This document shows positions 20,801 through 33,559 of a DNA stretch of 64,000 bases, piece after piece (positions within the stretch are counted from its first letter, which is position 1; each line of letters opens with the position of its first letter). Origin of the DNA: Mactromeris polynyma (lineage: Eukaryota > Mollusca > Bivalvia > Venerida > Mactridae). Under the pieces are notes generated by a model that saw nothing but the letters and a program-made list of their open reading frames with translations, searched no databases and was not told the origin of the DNA. The stretch spans positions 13,472,256 to 13,536,255 of the forward strand of contig JASFXZ010000001.1 of assembly GCA_032209605.1 (NCBI GenBank), in the 5' to 3' direction. The position numbers and the translations under genes were made by a program.

Positions 20801-23800
20801 TGCTGTATTCTACCAACTTTTTGGTGTCAGTTGTATACAGTCGGACCTCGTTTATTTGACAACCTTCTATCCGAATACTATGCATCATCCGAAATAAATA
20901 TCAGGTCCCAATGTATCTTAGAAATCATGTCCATATTATTGGAAATAAAATTTCTGACCCGTTGAATTCGAATGAACGAGATCCCACTGTATTACAATAA
21001 TACATTTAAGGTCTAGGTTTTACTAAATTTAGTCATGCAAGTATCAATGTTCTTGATTGTTTTCTTCTGTTTCATGAATATTGTAAATGTTAAAATCATG
21101 GAGAATATCTCTATTATTTGCTATTGCTATGGTATGATATAGATATTTCATTATTTAAAACTGAAAGACTTCGGTTTTGATAATTTCTGTTCAAATCAGT
21201 CATACTGGTTGTGATATTTGTTAAAATTGAAAATCAAATGTGCCAGTGTTTATGACTGGTTGCATTAAATATCTTTTTTGATGTTAGACAAACTTTTTCT
21301 TTCAGTCGTCCTGTAAAAGAACTTAGTGGCTGTCGCTGTGTTTTATTTTCTTACGGATCAGGTCTTGCTTCGTCCATGTACTCACTTCGAGTTACTGATG
21401 ACCTTTCACCTTTATCATCAATTGATCGCCTTGTTAGAAATCTCAGTGATGTTCAGTCACGGCTTCAACACAGAAAGAAATTAACACCTACGGAATTTGA
21501 CAAGTTAATGAAACTAAGGGAAACAACTCATCATAAAGGTATGATATTGCTTCGAAATTTACTAGAGTTGTTCCCCTCTATATCCTTACTACAATAATTT
21601 GTCTTTATTGAAGTTTTTATGTTACCTGCAGTTATTGTTTGTGTATTTCCATCAAAAGCATAATACTTTATCCTTATATGGTTACTTATGTCTTCAAAAT
21701 TTTGCATTAATTCTGGTTTCTATGACTACATTTAAGCCAAGAAAATTGCAGGATCAAAGACAGTACAGAATTCTATACAGAAATGTCTTCTTGAATTGTA
21801 CCTCTAGGCCTTCGGTGCAGAAAGTAGAAATCTATGTATTTCATGAAACAATATGTCACAGTAATCAAGTATTTTAATTGCAACCAATTACATGTAATTA
21901 ATACTTGAAATATATTATTTTTAAGCACCCTATACACCTGTGGGCGATACTGATCATCTGTTTCCTGGTACTTGGTATCTTATACATGTAGATGATAAAC
22001 ATCGTAGAAAATATGAAAGAAAACCGCATCAACCTTCTGTAGATGGAACTAATGACAAAATTATATCAGAGGTAGGTGGAAACTGACAAATTGTACTGAT
22101 AATTTAATGTGATTTATTGTATGTCAATTGTGAAAGTTATTATGGGAACAAATTATTCTTATCATTCTCATTTACTGTTTTCGGAGTTTCTAACAAGAAA
22201 TCTGCCTAACATGTCCAACAATATCGCTTATCGCATCAGCCAAAAATCGATATTTCCAGTCGTCTAAATAGCATTGATTAGATGGGGAACGCTACATATT
22301 TATTATGATTATTTCTTTATTTTTTAACATATTCAAAATATTCAAGCAGATTTGGAAACCTCAATGTATCTTCTTTTCAATCATATAAAAATATTGATCT
22401 ACAGTTTTCTTGAGCCACCCAGTTTCCTATTGAAATCAGTGTGAACGGTCCGTTTTTCCTGGAAGTCCGACGAGTTTAAATCACTATTTTAACTTATCCT
22501 TAGACGAGAATTCAAATATTCAAGCAGATTCTGTTAGGATGTTTTATGCTTGTTCCAACGGTGTCAATTGATGTAATTTATTATGAAAACAAAATGGGGG
22601 AATTTAGAGATACATGGAGTATCTGTCAATTTCAGGAGTGTTTCCGTGAGATATCACGGAAATTCACGAAGATTAGCGAGTGAAACTGATTTCGGTTAGT
22701 CTTTCTTGTGACAAGTTTAATCTCCACATGTGGTCTTGTAAGATGTTATCTCAATCAAACTGTTCGCTGGACCATGGTTTATGGTGGTCAAGTGTAGACT
22801 GCATTTATGCAATATTATAGCGTTAAGCTTCATGAAATTAATTTCTTCTAGAAGACCATTATCGACTCTTGTGGCGTATTTTCTTTAGCAGCAGCTTAAT
22901 TTCAATTGTCATGAACATTTTGTTTTATTCAGCGCAAAGATATAACATTGGTCACAAATATGTAAAATATATGTGGTGTAAACTTGATCTTCCACAAATA
23001 TCATGAACTAATATAATTCATTAATTATCATCAGGGTTTATGAATCAGTTTAAATCATTCGTTATAGCTAGGACACATTAACCATATAAAAAGTTTATTA
23101 TGTCCGTGGTAATAGAATTTAATCAGTAAATTTATAAATTACACTCTGTGAGAGTTTACTGTGTCACTACCTAAGATATGATGTTGTTCACACCTTCGCA
23201 CCAAGTATATGAATGTCTAATTGGCAGGTGTACAGAAATTTGTGTATGGCCTTTTTTACATGTGACCAATAAAAGGTGTATTACATATATATGTGTTGCA
23301 TTGTGTCACAAAAATAGATGTATGAATGTATGTATAGTGGTTTGAATGGTAGTCTGCTTTTTTATTTCTGCAGATTACGCATGTCCATGCACCCTCTTAG
23401 AATTAAAACAGGTAGATTCGCAAGGAATAATGTTGTTAGGCATGAAATATATTGTTTATGTTGCAACACTCATGATATAGAAGATGAATACCACTTTATA
23501 TGTATACGTAATTGTTATAATGATATAAGACACAAATATATTAAAAGACCATATTACATCAGACCGTCAGTATTCAAATTTTTGAATTTTATTAAAAACT
23601 GTAAACAAAACTGAACTTATCAAGATATCTTTTTTTGTAAAAGGAGCATTGGGTAAACGTTCTACTATTTTGAACGTTGATGTTTAAATCATTTTTAAAA
23701 CATTTTATTCTCTGCCTTTCAGACATCCTATGTACATGTAATACCATCCTTTCTGATACCTTTCAGGGACCACCAATAAAATACGTATATATTACGCGGT

Positions 23801-25662
23801 AGTGACTGTAAGCGGTCACCACAGTATCTTTGGTATTTAAAGTACACAAAATTAATTTGTATTTGCAATTTTAATTGGAAACTGCATGACAAGTGTTTAT
23901 TACACATGTTAAGTGAAATGAATTCCTTGTTTTTTTCTATTTCATAAGAAAACAATTGCCTATCACCACGGACATGTCCGTGTTAATACATAGGTTAATT
24001 TTCAATAATAAAATAATCTCGTGTTTCATCTGGGACCAATATATAGGTCGAACTCCAATTGTTTTCTCTTTATGATCATAAAACAATGTTTTAAGCATTT
24101 ATCGGATACATAGATCTAACGTAGCCCGAGGCTATATGTTAATGTGTTATACAAGTCATTAATCGGTGATCATCAGAAACTTTACGGTCACTTACGGAAA
24201 CTGCCGACAGACAAATTGACTGCTGACCAAAAGTCCAATCGATAAAGATCTGCACCGACTGGATTTATCTGATAAGCGATATTGGTGGGTATGTTAAAGG
24301 TGCATAGTCATACTTTTTGGACAGAATATCCTTATTCATAAATATAAGAAAATGAGAGGTAATTGACCTTGAGCTACTTACATCTCTGAATATTGCATTC
24401 ATCTCAGAATTTGAGAAAGTATAAGTCCCAATGATTATAAATTATGCAGTCAACTCTCGTTATACTGACATCCATTCAATGCAATAATCCTTTAAAGACA
24501 TACATGTATCCCATATTTTTTTGCTATTTTCTTTAATGGTGCAAAGATTTTTACTGAACTTTATTGATATTAATTATATTATTATGTTTTCTTTAAGGAT
24601 TTCATTACATGTTTATTGTTTTCCTTCTTCTTTCGTTTTCCTCATACTTTATTACTAAAAGAAGAAGAGTATTTAACACTCAGCACTTTAAATTATAAAA
24701 TGATTTTCCATAAATATCTAAAACTAATTTATTTTATGAAAAATTTAAAAAGTAAAGTGTTACTAAGGGTATTTTGGTAAATGTTTCAACTTTCCCTTTC
24801 CATATACATTACATTGGAACACAGTAAATCAATCGTTATCTAAACATCAAGCATGGTGACCTATTATTTTTATTTCATATTGTCATTCAGACAGTTATCC
24901 TCAAATAATATACCAAGTTGTAAGAAAATCTAACTGCTAGAATAAACATAGTAAAATTGTATCGAATTTTCTATATGAGTGCTGCTATGTGATTTACAAC
25001 CTCTTCTGTAAGTGACGTCATTTCAAGAAAACGCAACATGTGATGTCACTATTTGCAAGCAGGAAACAATATCTACTCCATATGGTCACTTCGTTTTCAT
25101 ATTGCCATATGGGGTAAGTATTGCTTACTGTCAGTACATGATGACGTCACATGTGATGTTTTCTGGAAATGACGTCACTTAAAGAAGAGGTTGGAAATCG
25201 TACAGTGGCACTCATATATTTATATGGAATAATCACATTTTAATAATTATTATCATAAAATCGAGCAAGATGACCTGTCATTTTAATTTCCTAATTTTGT
25301 TAGATACATCTAATACACCGATAAAATATACAAACTTTAAAGGTAATCTCTGTTAGAAAAAAATGGCCTTATTGTTAGATATGCCCTTAACAACACAAAT
25401 CCGATGGGACTGAATCTGCATGTTGCATCATTGATCCTATTCAATGTAACGACAAGTTTAATACAGCAGTACATGTATAAATCTAGGGAACAAACCATGG
25501 TTGTTATAACGAGTGTTGTCTGTATATTATTGATAATGATATGTAATGGTGTTAATTCTTTTGGTGTGGTTTGCACTCTGATTGCTATTTGTGCTTAATC
25601 TTTACTGATCCTCTGGTGTATTTTCTTATTTATTTCAGACTAATGCAGTCACTAATAGCTGA
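17880..25662 (+). CDS. HMGCS1: Hydroxymethylglutaryl-CoA synthase, cytosolic type, eight coding exons
   Basis: It condenses acetyl-CoA with acetoacetyl-CoA to HMG-CoA, the step before HMG-CoA reductase in the mevalonate pathway. Exons: 17880-18324, 18602-18727, 18940-19104, 20137-20293, 20617-20787, 21306-21538, 21926-22071, 25639-25662. They total 1467 nt (488 aa plus stop); every junction is GT/AG and all phases agree. Catalytic Cys128 lies in DTTNACYGG, Glu94 in [13 protein letters not shown] and His260 in [25 protein letters not shown] and FPGTWYL are also diagnostic. Length is close to the animal cytosolic enzyme (about 520 aa). There is no mitochondrial presequence; the frame opens a few residues before [16 protein letters not shown]. 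The start at 17880 follows an acceptor (TTTCAG) by 17 nt; Met7 is an alternative. The last exon adds only TNAVTNS, so the C-terminus is the least certain part. Confidence 0.93.
22735..23020 (+). repeat. Dispersed repeat family B, copy 1
   Basis: It includes GACCATGGTTTATGGTGGT, then GCGTTA...CTAGAAGACC, GCAGCTTAATTT and CTTCCACAAATATCAT...ACTAATATAA. The same order of blocks recurs at 38505-38785. The copies are clearly related but diverged (many indels). Noncoding. Confidence 0.7.
23318..23614 (+). pseudogene. LINE C-terminal scrap with CCHC-type finger
   Basis: The open frame contains [12 protein letters not shown], then the cluster [17 protein letters not shown] and [14 protein letters not shown]. 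The order 'L-I-TGRF ... C-x2-C ... I-DEYHF-C ... RPS-FKF' is a C-terminal signature of a non-LTR retrotransposon family widespread in molluscs and cnidarians (recognised from memory). No RT domain is left upstream. A TTCTGCAG before it at 23372 mimics a splice acceptor, but inclusion in HMG-CoA synthase would disturb the transcript. Confidence 0.55.
24295..24537 (-). repeat. Dispersed repeat, copy B (inverse of 12002-12244)
   Basis: Reverse complement of the unit at 12002-12244, near-identical over about 243 nt. It abuts the right TA of the element 22209-24294. Located in the last HMG-CoA synthase intron. Confidence 0.8.
24972..25218. mobile_element. Palindromic MITE carrying CRE-like TGACGTCA sites
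   Basis: The left arm (TATATGAGTGCTGCTATGTG..., then ACAACCTCTTCT, AAGTGACGTCATTTC, AGAAAAC and CATGTGATGTCA) is repeated in reverse complement on the right, ending CACTCATATA at 25218. Arms are about 80-85 nt at roughly 80% identity or better. Exact TGACGTCA octamers lie at 25013-25020, 25142-25149 and 25170-25177, with TGATGTCA at 25041-25048. Noncoding; sits about 420 nt before the last exon of HMG-CoA synthase. Confidence 0.65.
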
Positions 25663-25799
25663 TTTATATAAGAGAATTATGGAGAATATGATGTACAGTT
25701 CAGCATCCACCACAATCTTGCCTGTGGAGAAATATGGAGCACTACTTATACTTATACTACTGTATCATGTTAAACAATAGCAATGTTTAGATTATCTTT

Positions 25800-26962
25800 A
25801 AATGTCATGTTTATATTTCTAGGCATTTTACTTATTTGTATCAATTTACATTTCTTGTTGTTATTTATATAAGAATCTAAACTTGATTATTATGATAGTT
25901 GTAATAATACGTTTAAGTTGTAAAGTGCCAAATATGTAGAAGAAACAGGTTATTGAATTCAAATTATTGGTCGGATATCATTCAACACCAGTTGAGCATT
26001 GTGCTTTGACAGCATTAAAGATATAGTAGTGTTCATAGTCACTGTTTAAATTATTAAAATGCATTGCATAAATGATAAAAGCATAATTATTGATCTGTTT
26101 TGAGGAAAATATTGCATCCACTATGAGCTTGATGTACAGTTGAACCTGTGTTAGTTGTCACCTATAATAAGCAGGTACCTGTCTTATGCAGCCACTGTTA
26201 ATGAATTCTTACACACCATTTTTATATCAAAAACACCTGTATTAAAGTGCCACCTTCGTTAAGTGGCCATATTTACTTGACTTAGCAGCTCAATACAGGT
26301 TTGACTGTATATGAAAATGGTTAAATATTTAAAAAGTTAGTTTTTGATAATTCAAGATAAGTATTGTTTGAAAGTTTTTAATGAGTTGAAGATAATTGCA
26401 TTTAGATTCCACTTTGTAGATGTTTCCAATTTTAAATAGAGTGTTGAAGCAAAATGCACTCTTATCTACACTTTATTGTATTTAAATTGAAATCTAGGAG
26501 CATTGACCAGTTTCTATGCCTCTTACAAAGGTATTATCCCTGTAAGGAGACAATTAAGTTGATATTTGTTAGGGAAACTTCATGCCAAGTGAAACCATTT
26601 CAGAGGCTAAGAGGGAGATTCAACCGAGAAAGAGAGAGAACTTGAGGTTCAATGAGGATAATTTTTGTGCTGTCAATATTTAATCATTTTAACTTGCATA
26701 CTAATTTACTAACAAGCGGTGTTAACTAAACCATGCATACGCATGACCTAATATAAGGTGAAAGGGTTCTGTATGAATAATATCTAGAATTCATCTTATA
26801 TTGCACATTGTATGTAAAAAACAGATGGAGACTAGGGACCAGCCTTATTCCATCTAATACTAGGGTATGTTACAGTGATTTTACTTATTTGTTGAGTATA
26901 AATTTGTCAGATTAGTGTTGTGTAGAAGCTTTCGTAGCAATTTCTTCACAGTATATAAATAT
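25800..26962. other. HMGCS 3' flank; no gene seen
   Basis: Probably the 3'UTR and downstream DNA of HMG-CoA synthase. No ORF with support; the short open frame at 26454-26645 looks random. Confidence 0.4.
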
Positions 26963-27061
26963 CAGATGGCTTCCTGTGTGACAGTACATATTGTCAACAT
27001 GAGGGAAATATTATTTTCTCAAATGTTGACAATATGTACTGTCACACTGGGAAGCCATCTG
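26963..27061. repeat. Long perfect-stem hairpin, 41-44 nt arms
   Basis: Arm 26963-27003 (CAGATGGCTTCCTGTGTGAC...) pairs with 27018-27061 (...GTCACACTGGGAAGCCATCTG), with only a two-base bulge, one single-base insertion and one substitution. The loop is 14 nt. Size and geometry fit a pre-miRNA-like RNA hairpin or a tiny MITE. No target-site duplication is obvious. Confidence 0.7.
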
Positions 27062-29850
27062 AATTATATTTTATTATATCAAAAAAAATATTAACGATAA
27101 AAATTTCAACACTACTAACTGTTTGTTTACATACTTTAACGGACGTCCAATAAAAAATGCTGGAGTGATATTGACGTTGAAATGATGTTGACGTCATTTC
27201 CTCCGATTGTAAAGATGACGGACGTTACGGACCAAACAAAAGACAATGTAGACACTGATATTTATTTGTTTTCCATTCTTAACTAAAGCTATAAAGCCGA
27301 AATATCGGAGAGAGAGTGACTTTATTAACAGTGTTTGTTTACAGTTGTCGTCATTTTTGTCATTTGGTATAGTTGCAAGCGCCGGAAGTTACTGATTTAC
27401 AAACACATTTCAAAAAGCTTCTACCATCATGAACTTGGGAAACCAGAATTGTCTATTTTTAGACCCGCGCAAGGGTAAAAACATTATGTCACAGGGTAAC
27501 ATTACGGATTTGCTAATAGTGTGTATATGTGAATTTAGTATGGATAAATCACGTGAGGTATAATAAAATATAATACCTAACTGCTGTTGTATAATGAAGC
27601 ATTATGTCATCATGTTGTGGTATAGTGTTGTCTCCCTTCGGACATTCCATTCTAAATGAACACATTATGTAACAATGGATGTATGCTATAAATTCCGCTT
27701 TTTATATGGTCAGTCAATAAGTCACTGCTTTTGTTTGCTCAATGAATTGATATTGTACAAAACACTAAATCATCTCTCTTATTTGTTTGTTCTCTCGGTG
27801 TATAGACATACAACAAGAAATTGTCACGAGTTCTCTCCCTTTATACCTTATAGAGTTATCTTCCTTTGCCCCTTCTATATACATATAATATGATAGGATA
27901 AAGGGAGAGAACTCTAGAAGTGATGAAGGTCTATGTGTGTTGGAACTAGACATAAGTTGGAATTACTTTTGTAAATATGCATATACATTTGTGTACTTAT
28001 GAAAATGAGTATCTTGCTGCATTAGTCTTGATTTTTGTGAAGTATTGTTTTATTTCAGTTTTTCAGGACTTTTTCTGATCCAATGTGTTTTGCATTACTT
28101 AACATTTTATATCAGTATCACTCCTTTGTTTTTTATCGGCAGATTATTTCTAGATAGAATTCATATTACTGTAAAAAAAATATTTGAACTGTAACATTTA
28201 GGTATACATTGTATTCTATCTATCCCTCGTATGTTTTTATTTTTCTAGCACTTAATTGTGTATCATGTCTGCCATATTGTTGTTTGAATACCAGGATTTT
28301 TTGTGTATAATATTACTTTGTTAGGAATTGGTTTTTTCATTTTTATTCTCTCTTATGAAATGGTAATATTTTCTAGAATTATGATTTTTTAAAGATATAA
28401 CATAAATAAATTGTTACATAAATAAATGTTAGCGTTTATCTGTTACTGATAAATGTGTGCCCTCAACTCTTAACAAAATTTGAAGGGTCCTGTGTTTGAA
28501 TTGCTAGCCATTGTAAGGTTAACTATAGTGTTGAAGGTACAAATAAAACAAATACCACTGAGTATGGTGTATAACATTGATAAAAGTGACACACGGTTTT
28601 AAAGTTTTTGTGTTGTCAAGGATCTTTAAGCTTTGAGTTCATATTATGTAAATACTAGAAGTATTGGGATTTCTTCAACAATGAATTACCCATTTTCTTA
28701 TATTGCAGTCACAGTATACGTCATACATACACACAATGGAGTTTTACCCACAAATGATGGAACCAGAGATCAGATATTCATGTTAAATTTATACTGACAT
28801 AGATGATTGGCATATTGCCTTTTTATGCCCCCACGATTGGAAGAATGCCGAAGTGGCATAAAGTGTTAACCCTACCTGTCTCTGAAACCATCCATGTGAA
28901 ATGTTGGTTTCTGATCAATAACTCCTTTAAGGATGGATGGGTTCAATTTAATTAAGCACCTAAGCATATATTAATAAAACACAGGTCAAGTTCGATTTCG
29001 GTCATGTAGAAGAAGTTATGGCTCTTTTGTATATTAAAAAAAGGTTTCAGATCAATAACACTTCTAAGGTCCATAACGGGGGCATCCATGTTCTATGGAC
29101 ACATCTAATATTTTGAATAAATATTCATTATATACCCCCTTGCATTAAAGTTTGCATTGGCTTTTCCATATTTAAATACAATAGATTGTTAACATTACAC
29201 ACAACAAGTTTTGAACAAATAAACATACAAAATAATTGTCAATCAGTGTAAGGATGGTAACGGATATTTTCAAGAAGATATCCGTTACTGTTAAGCGAAT
29301 GTTCATCTTCATCATTTACCAGGACTGTGTAGATGATATTGCTAGATACTAGAGGGTATCAGATAACTCTATCCTTAAAAAAATACCATAACCCTACCCA
29401 CACCTGAAACTTGCCCCTACTTGAGCGGTTTGCGTTGGTAAATGAATTTTGAATTTGGCATTTATAGTTAAATGACCATAAAAAGTAAGAAATAAAAAAA
29501 TGATTACCTACCTCACTAGTACTTACCCACTTAAATTTTGCTGGATACGGTTATGCCAAACAAACAAATTTTAAAAATGGGCTAAATTATGTTGCTTTTG
29601 CTTGCAACTGGATGAGAAAACTCGTATTATAGTATTTTTGTTTATGTATGTCAAATACAATGTACATTTGTATATTGAAAGCATTACATTTCTGTGATAA
29701 ATACAATGCTTTTGAATGACTGGCAATCCTGATCTTGCTTGCTAAACCATGGTTATGACATCTAAAACAATAGAATGTTTACTTGGAATGACATGGTCGT
29801 AAGACTGTTTGGACAAAAACTGATAACGCTTATGGCAGCAGAAAATAAAA
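27062..29850. other. No gene seen; small hairpins only
   Basis: Apart from a TGACGTCA at about 27190 there is little structure. GAGTTCTCTCCCTTTAT (27828-27844) is repeated inverted at 27898-27914. TAACGGATAT and ATATCCGTTA form a small hairpin at about 29257-29288. ORFs here are short and unsupported. Confidence 0.4.
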
Positions 29851-32800
29851 TTGACAGCTGGAATAGATTCTAAATATTTTAATTCCTCAATTTATCGTAT
29901 CCGCATTCACAGTGACAGAAAGTCTCTAACATCAAATACCAAACACCGAGCAAGTGTGCAATACTCGGTATCACATACAGATACTTCTCATCTAATGCTT
30001 GCTGGTCAAGGCAAACCGTCTTTGCGAATGTTCTACCGATGTGGATTCATTCTGTCTTTGCTAACATTTCTGCTTATTGATATCACTTGTGATAACCTTA
30101 GTGTTTTTACATCATCACCTGGTTATCGTCTCCTTTAAGCCAGACACATATATCTCGCAGTGAATAGACATACAAACATTAATTGGAAAATATCAAGCGA
30201 CCACCTGCTACGTTATGTACTGATTCCTTTGTAAAAAATAAACCATAATTCGTCAAACTAGACACATCATTTTGATTTCAATATATCAGGTTGTTCACCA
30301 TATTTATGCAAGAGCACAGGTATATATATTTACAAGTAATTATAAAGCAGATGATGAATCATAGAACCTGTTTCAAATCATTTCCGTGATAAATCTTGTA
30401 ATAGAGTGCATGTACCATGAACATTCATATCATATGTTGTCGTTTGTTTCCATCGCAACACTGTTTCTTTGACTTTGTAAGCTAAGGACACTATTGCGGA
30501 AGCATTTTCTAACAAATCGCGAGACTTCATAAATGCAGGAGCCAGGAGCATCCGGGTCTGCCGTACATATCACTATAAAGTTTGTACTTATATATACACA
30601 CACAAAATCTTCATTCGACCTGCCGACAAAGGACGTATCAGAATTACATGACAACTTACGTACTATTTTCTTTATAAGATGCTCTCTGGTCGTCGCTTTG
30701 AGAAGCATCTGGTATAGAGAAAAAATGTTCAATTAAATTCTTATTCAAGAATTTAAAATAGCCTAGATCTATTGAATTACATATACTGTTACTATTCCCG
30801 ATATTAATCCAAGCTATATGAGTTTAGTTTATCGTCCACAAGATGTTTACAAATTCCTCTCTCACTAGCTGGTAGTCATTATCAATTTAAGCTTATAATT
30901 TCAATATAAGAGACACTTTAAAACAAGCCATATCCAAAGTTTGTGTGTTTTAGATAAATGACGACCGATATAACGTAATGTATAGATAGTTGGATATGTT
31001 CTGCATTCTACGTGAATACCTTGTCGTGGTACTACCAATGGTAGTTTTTAAACACTACTAGTTCAAATGTACCTGTATCTTTTGAAACTATTAAAACTCT
31101 GTGCTGAACGTGTTATTATTTGTACGCGTTGCTACCTGTCTACGTAAGTACATAAATGCACATTATCCCCAAAAATGGAATACATTGATTTTGAAATGTA
31201 ATGTAAATGAATGGAATAATCAAAGCACAAAAGTGCTGTGGGACGGTACCACTCGTCTCTGTAGCCAAGCTGGCAACTCGTTGCATACAAGTTTCCGTTT
31301 TGTAACTAAACAGTTTTATAATATCAAAGTATGTGTAAATATGTCAGATGGTTTGCATGGAATATGGAATAAAACAAAATCATAAGACGAAAAAGAATAA
31401 AAAAATTATTGAAAAAAATAGTAAACATTTATTGAAAAAATAGTAAACATTTTTTCCAAGACATCTTCAACTTGTTCTAGAAATGCTAGATGTTCAAACC
31501 GAAATAAAGAAAAATGGTCAGTAATAATGGTGGTTGAACCATGGTTAATGTTCGGAACACCTCTATATAGTATTCAAGCCTCCAAGTTTGAAGAGTGACC
31601 GGAGTAACTAGACCATAGATGAACTAGACTGAGTTTTATCATCCAACCATAGTCACCATAGTCACTATAGTTGCTGATCGAACTACCTCATAGCAATAAA
31701 GAACAACAACAACAATAGTCACTTGTCATCGATTTATTAGTCGGCGCCCTCCCTATCTTTTAAACGCAGTCTAGTACACTCTTCTATGTGGCATTCGCTT
31801 AGCGAATATACCGCGTTTATAGCGATAACCTGGCATTTTAAGACTTGAGAACCGGTATGGTAGGGTACCCGTCTTATTGGTTTTCTGTCACGCAGTTTCA
31901 CCAACCGGCGAAAAGTAAGAATCTGTACTAAACGAAAACAGTCGACGCTCTTAAAATATGCACTTTACAAAACAATGACGATTTATGAAATTAATAAGGA
32001 ATAAAACAAGATATACATTTAGTAAGAACTTTATGAATGAACCATCTTTAAGATTCTTTAAATGATATAAAAGAGACAAACATTTTTCGTTCAATAAATT
32101 TTATAATGAGCACACCCAAAACTGTAAACAAACTCGTGTGTATTAATACATTGCTTGAAAAACCATCTTAACTCCACAGAAACAGCTTATTAGTTCACAA
32201 ACCATTTTATTGAAACGTTTATGATATTATTTCGTTCGGTGAACTTTGGAACTACTTCGTTGCGGAGTACTTAGGATGTGGACGTTTTTGACTTGTTACC
32301 GGCTTTCAGCATTTTTTCTGTTTTGAAAACGGGAACCAATTGTTTGAATGCATACGCAGCTTTCCGTGCCTTTATCGCAGTGGATTGTCTCCCTTGAAAA
32401 TGACCCGAAAATCGATATCGATTTTCCAGCTCTACCAGATTTGATCAATATATTGTAGAGAGAAATTATTTTCATACGTAGATTTAAGCACTTTATCTTA
32501 ATACTAAAATATTTTAGCAGTTATGACAATATTCTTCAATTTCCGCTCTTTCATTTAGCGATCGTATGTCAAAACTTTCTTTTAAATAAGGGAATATTAT
32601 TCTCACATTTTAATTGTGAATAGCTTTACAAATTTATCATAACTGTATGTTATGCCTCCGGCCTACAGATATTGAAAATAAACTTATAAATCTATTGTTA
32701 TTCACAATAATGGTACGGAAAGAAAGAATAGTAAAAATAGTACTTTGATACTATAACGTTTTGAGAGATACTTCACATATTCTGTCAGATATATCTAAAT

Positions 32801-32897
32801 TGTTAAACACCTTCCATTTTCAATTTCGAAGTGATGTGCACTTAATCTAAATCTGGACATTTCACGTCTATTTTTTTTCATTTGATAATACGTCAAG
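29851..32897. other. No supported gene
   Basis: Open frames at 29851-30138 (with a hydrophobic segment FILSLLTFLLIDI), 30430-30732 and 31101-31385 have no recognised motif, no splice support and no Kozak-like context. AT-rich throughout. Confidence 0.35.
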
Positions 32898-33240
32898 CTA
32901 TTGTTCATACTCGAAAACAGTTTTGAATTTTCTATAGTATGGCATTTTAGTTTGTGCACATAATGTATGATGCCATGGATTGGAGATATTTACATCAAAA
33001 TTATTCAAAATATATCCAAAACCTAAACGCTCTAGTTTGGAAGGCACTAACTTAGCCCATGTCTGGTTATTTCCGATATGCATATTACAACGTTCATTAA
33101 ACATTCGGAACATTATTGATTTTGGAGACTTGATTTTTAACCAATATTTCAAAGAACGTTCGATACAAATAACAAATAATACCGACCTAGTACACCAGGA
33201 ACCGCGACGTTTGAGGTCTGGGAACACATTCCTTAGATGC
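32898..33240 (-). pseudogene. LINE post-RT domain scrap
   Basis: The minus-strand frame contains IERSLKYWLKIKS, then NQTWAKLVPSKLERLGFGYI and, after it, NPWHHTLCAQ. The series 'R-xx-KYWxKI ... TWAxxVxxxLxxLGFGYI' is typical of the region after RT in a mollusc/cnidarian LINE family, from memory. It precedes the kind of C-terminal finger seen at 23318-23614. No RT upstream; a remnant. Confidence 0.5.
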
Positions 33241-33559
33241 GTTTACAATATTTGAGGTGCTTACTTTTAACATCCATATTTACTCTACTAAATTAGGATA
33301 TCAGAATATTTTAAGCTTTCATAGTTCATTTAATGTTTTAAACGGCCTATGCCATAGAACCAGTGTATGTAAACGTTATGTCAATGTAGCAAAAATGAGC
33401 AACAATGTCTCTTCTTTCACCATATAACAATTAAAATCAGTTAACGATCTGAGCTTTTCAAAAAATGCATATCTTCGTTTTGCTAACGTTAATTTTTAAT
33501 CCCCATTTACAAGAGTAAGCATAAATATTATCTAACTGTGTTTGAACACGGATTGCATC

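Larger units (their letters stand above)
22209..24294. mobile_element. TA-flanked element with 26-bp terminal inverted repeats
   Basis: The left end TAACATGTCCAACAATATCG (22207 on) is mirrored at 24271-24296 (GATAAGCGATATTGGTGGGT..GTTA). 22-23 of 26 positions match and TA stands on both sides, as expected for Tc1/mariner-type transposition. The interior has no transposase; it holds a copy of another dispersed repeat (22735-23020) and a LINE scrap (23318-23614). It lies entirely inside the last intron of HMG-CoA synthase. Confidence 0.55.

Noticed and set aside
23372..23614. Extra HMGCS exon after the acceptor-like TTTCTGCAG
   Set aside because: The frame encodes a LINE C-terminal signature, and inserting it would break the well-phased gene model.
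25571..25780. A 69-codon frame overlapping the last HMGCS exon
   Set aside because: Exon seven ends in phase 0, which reads TNAVTNS and stops at once; the longer frame needs another phase, and the eight exons already sum to a whole number of codons.
29851..30138. 95-codon ORF with a hydrophobic segment
   Set aside because: No signal, homology or splice context; likely random.
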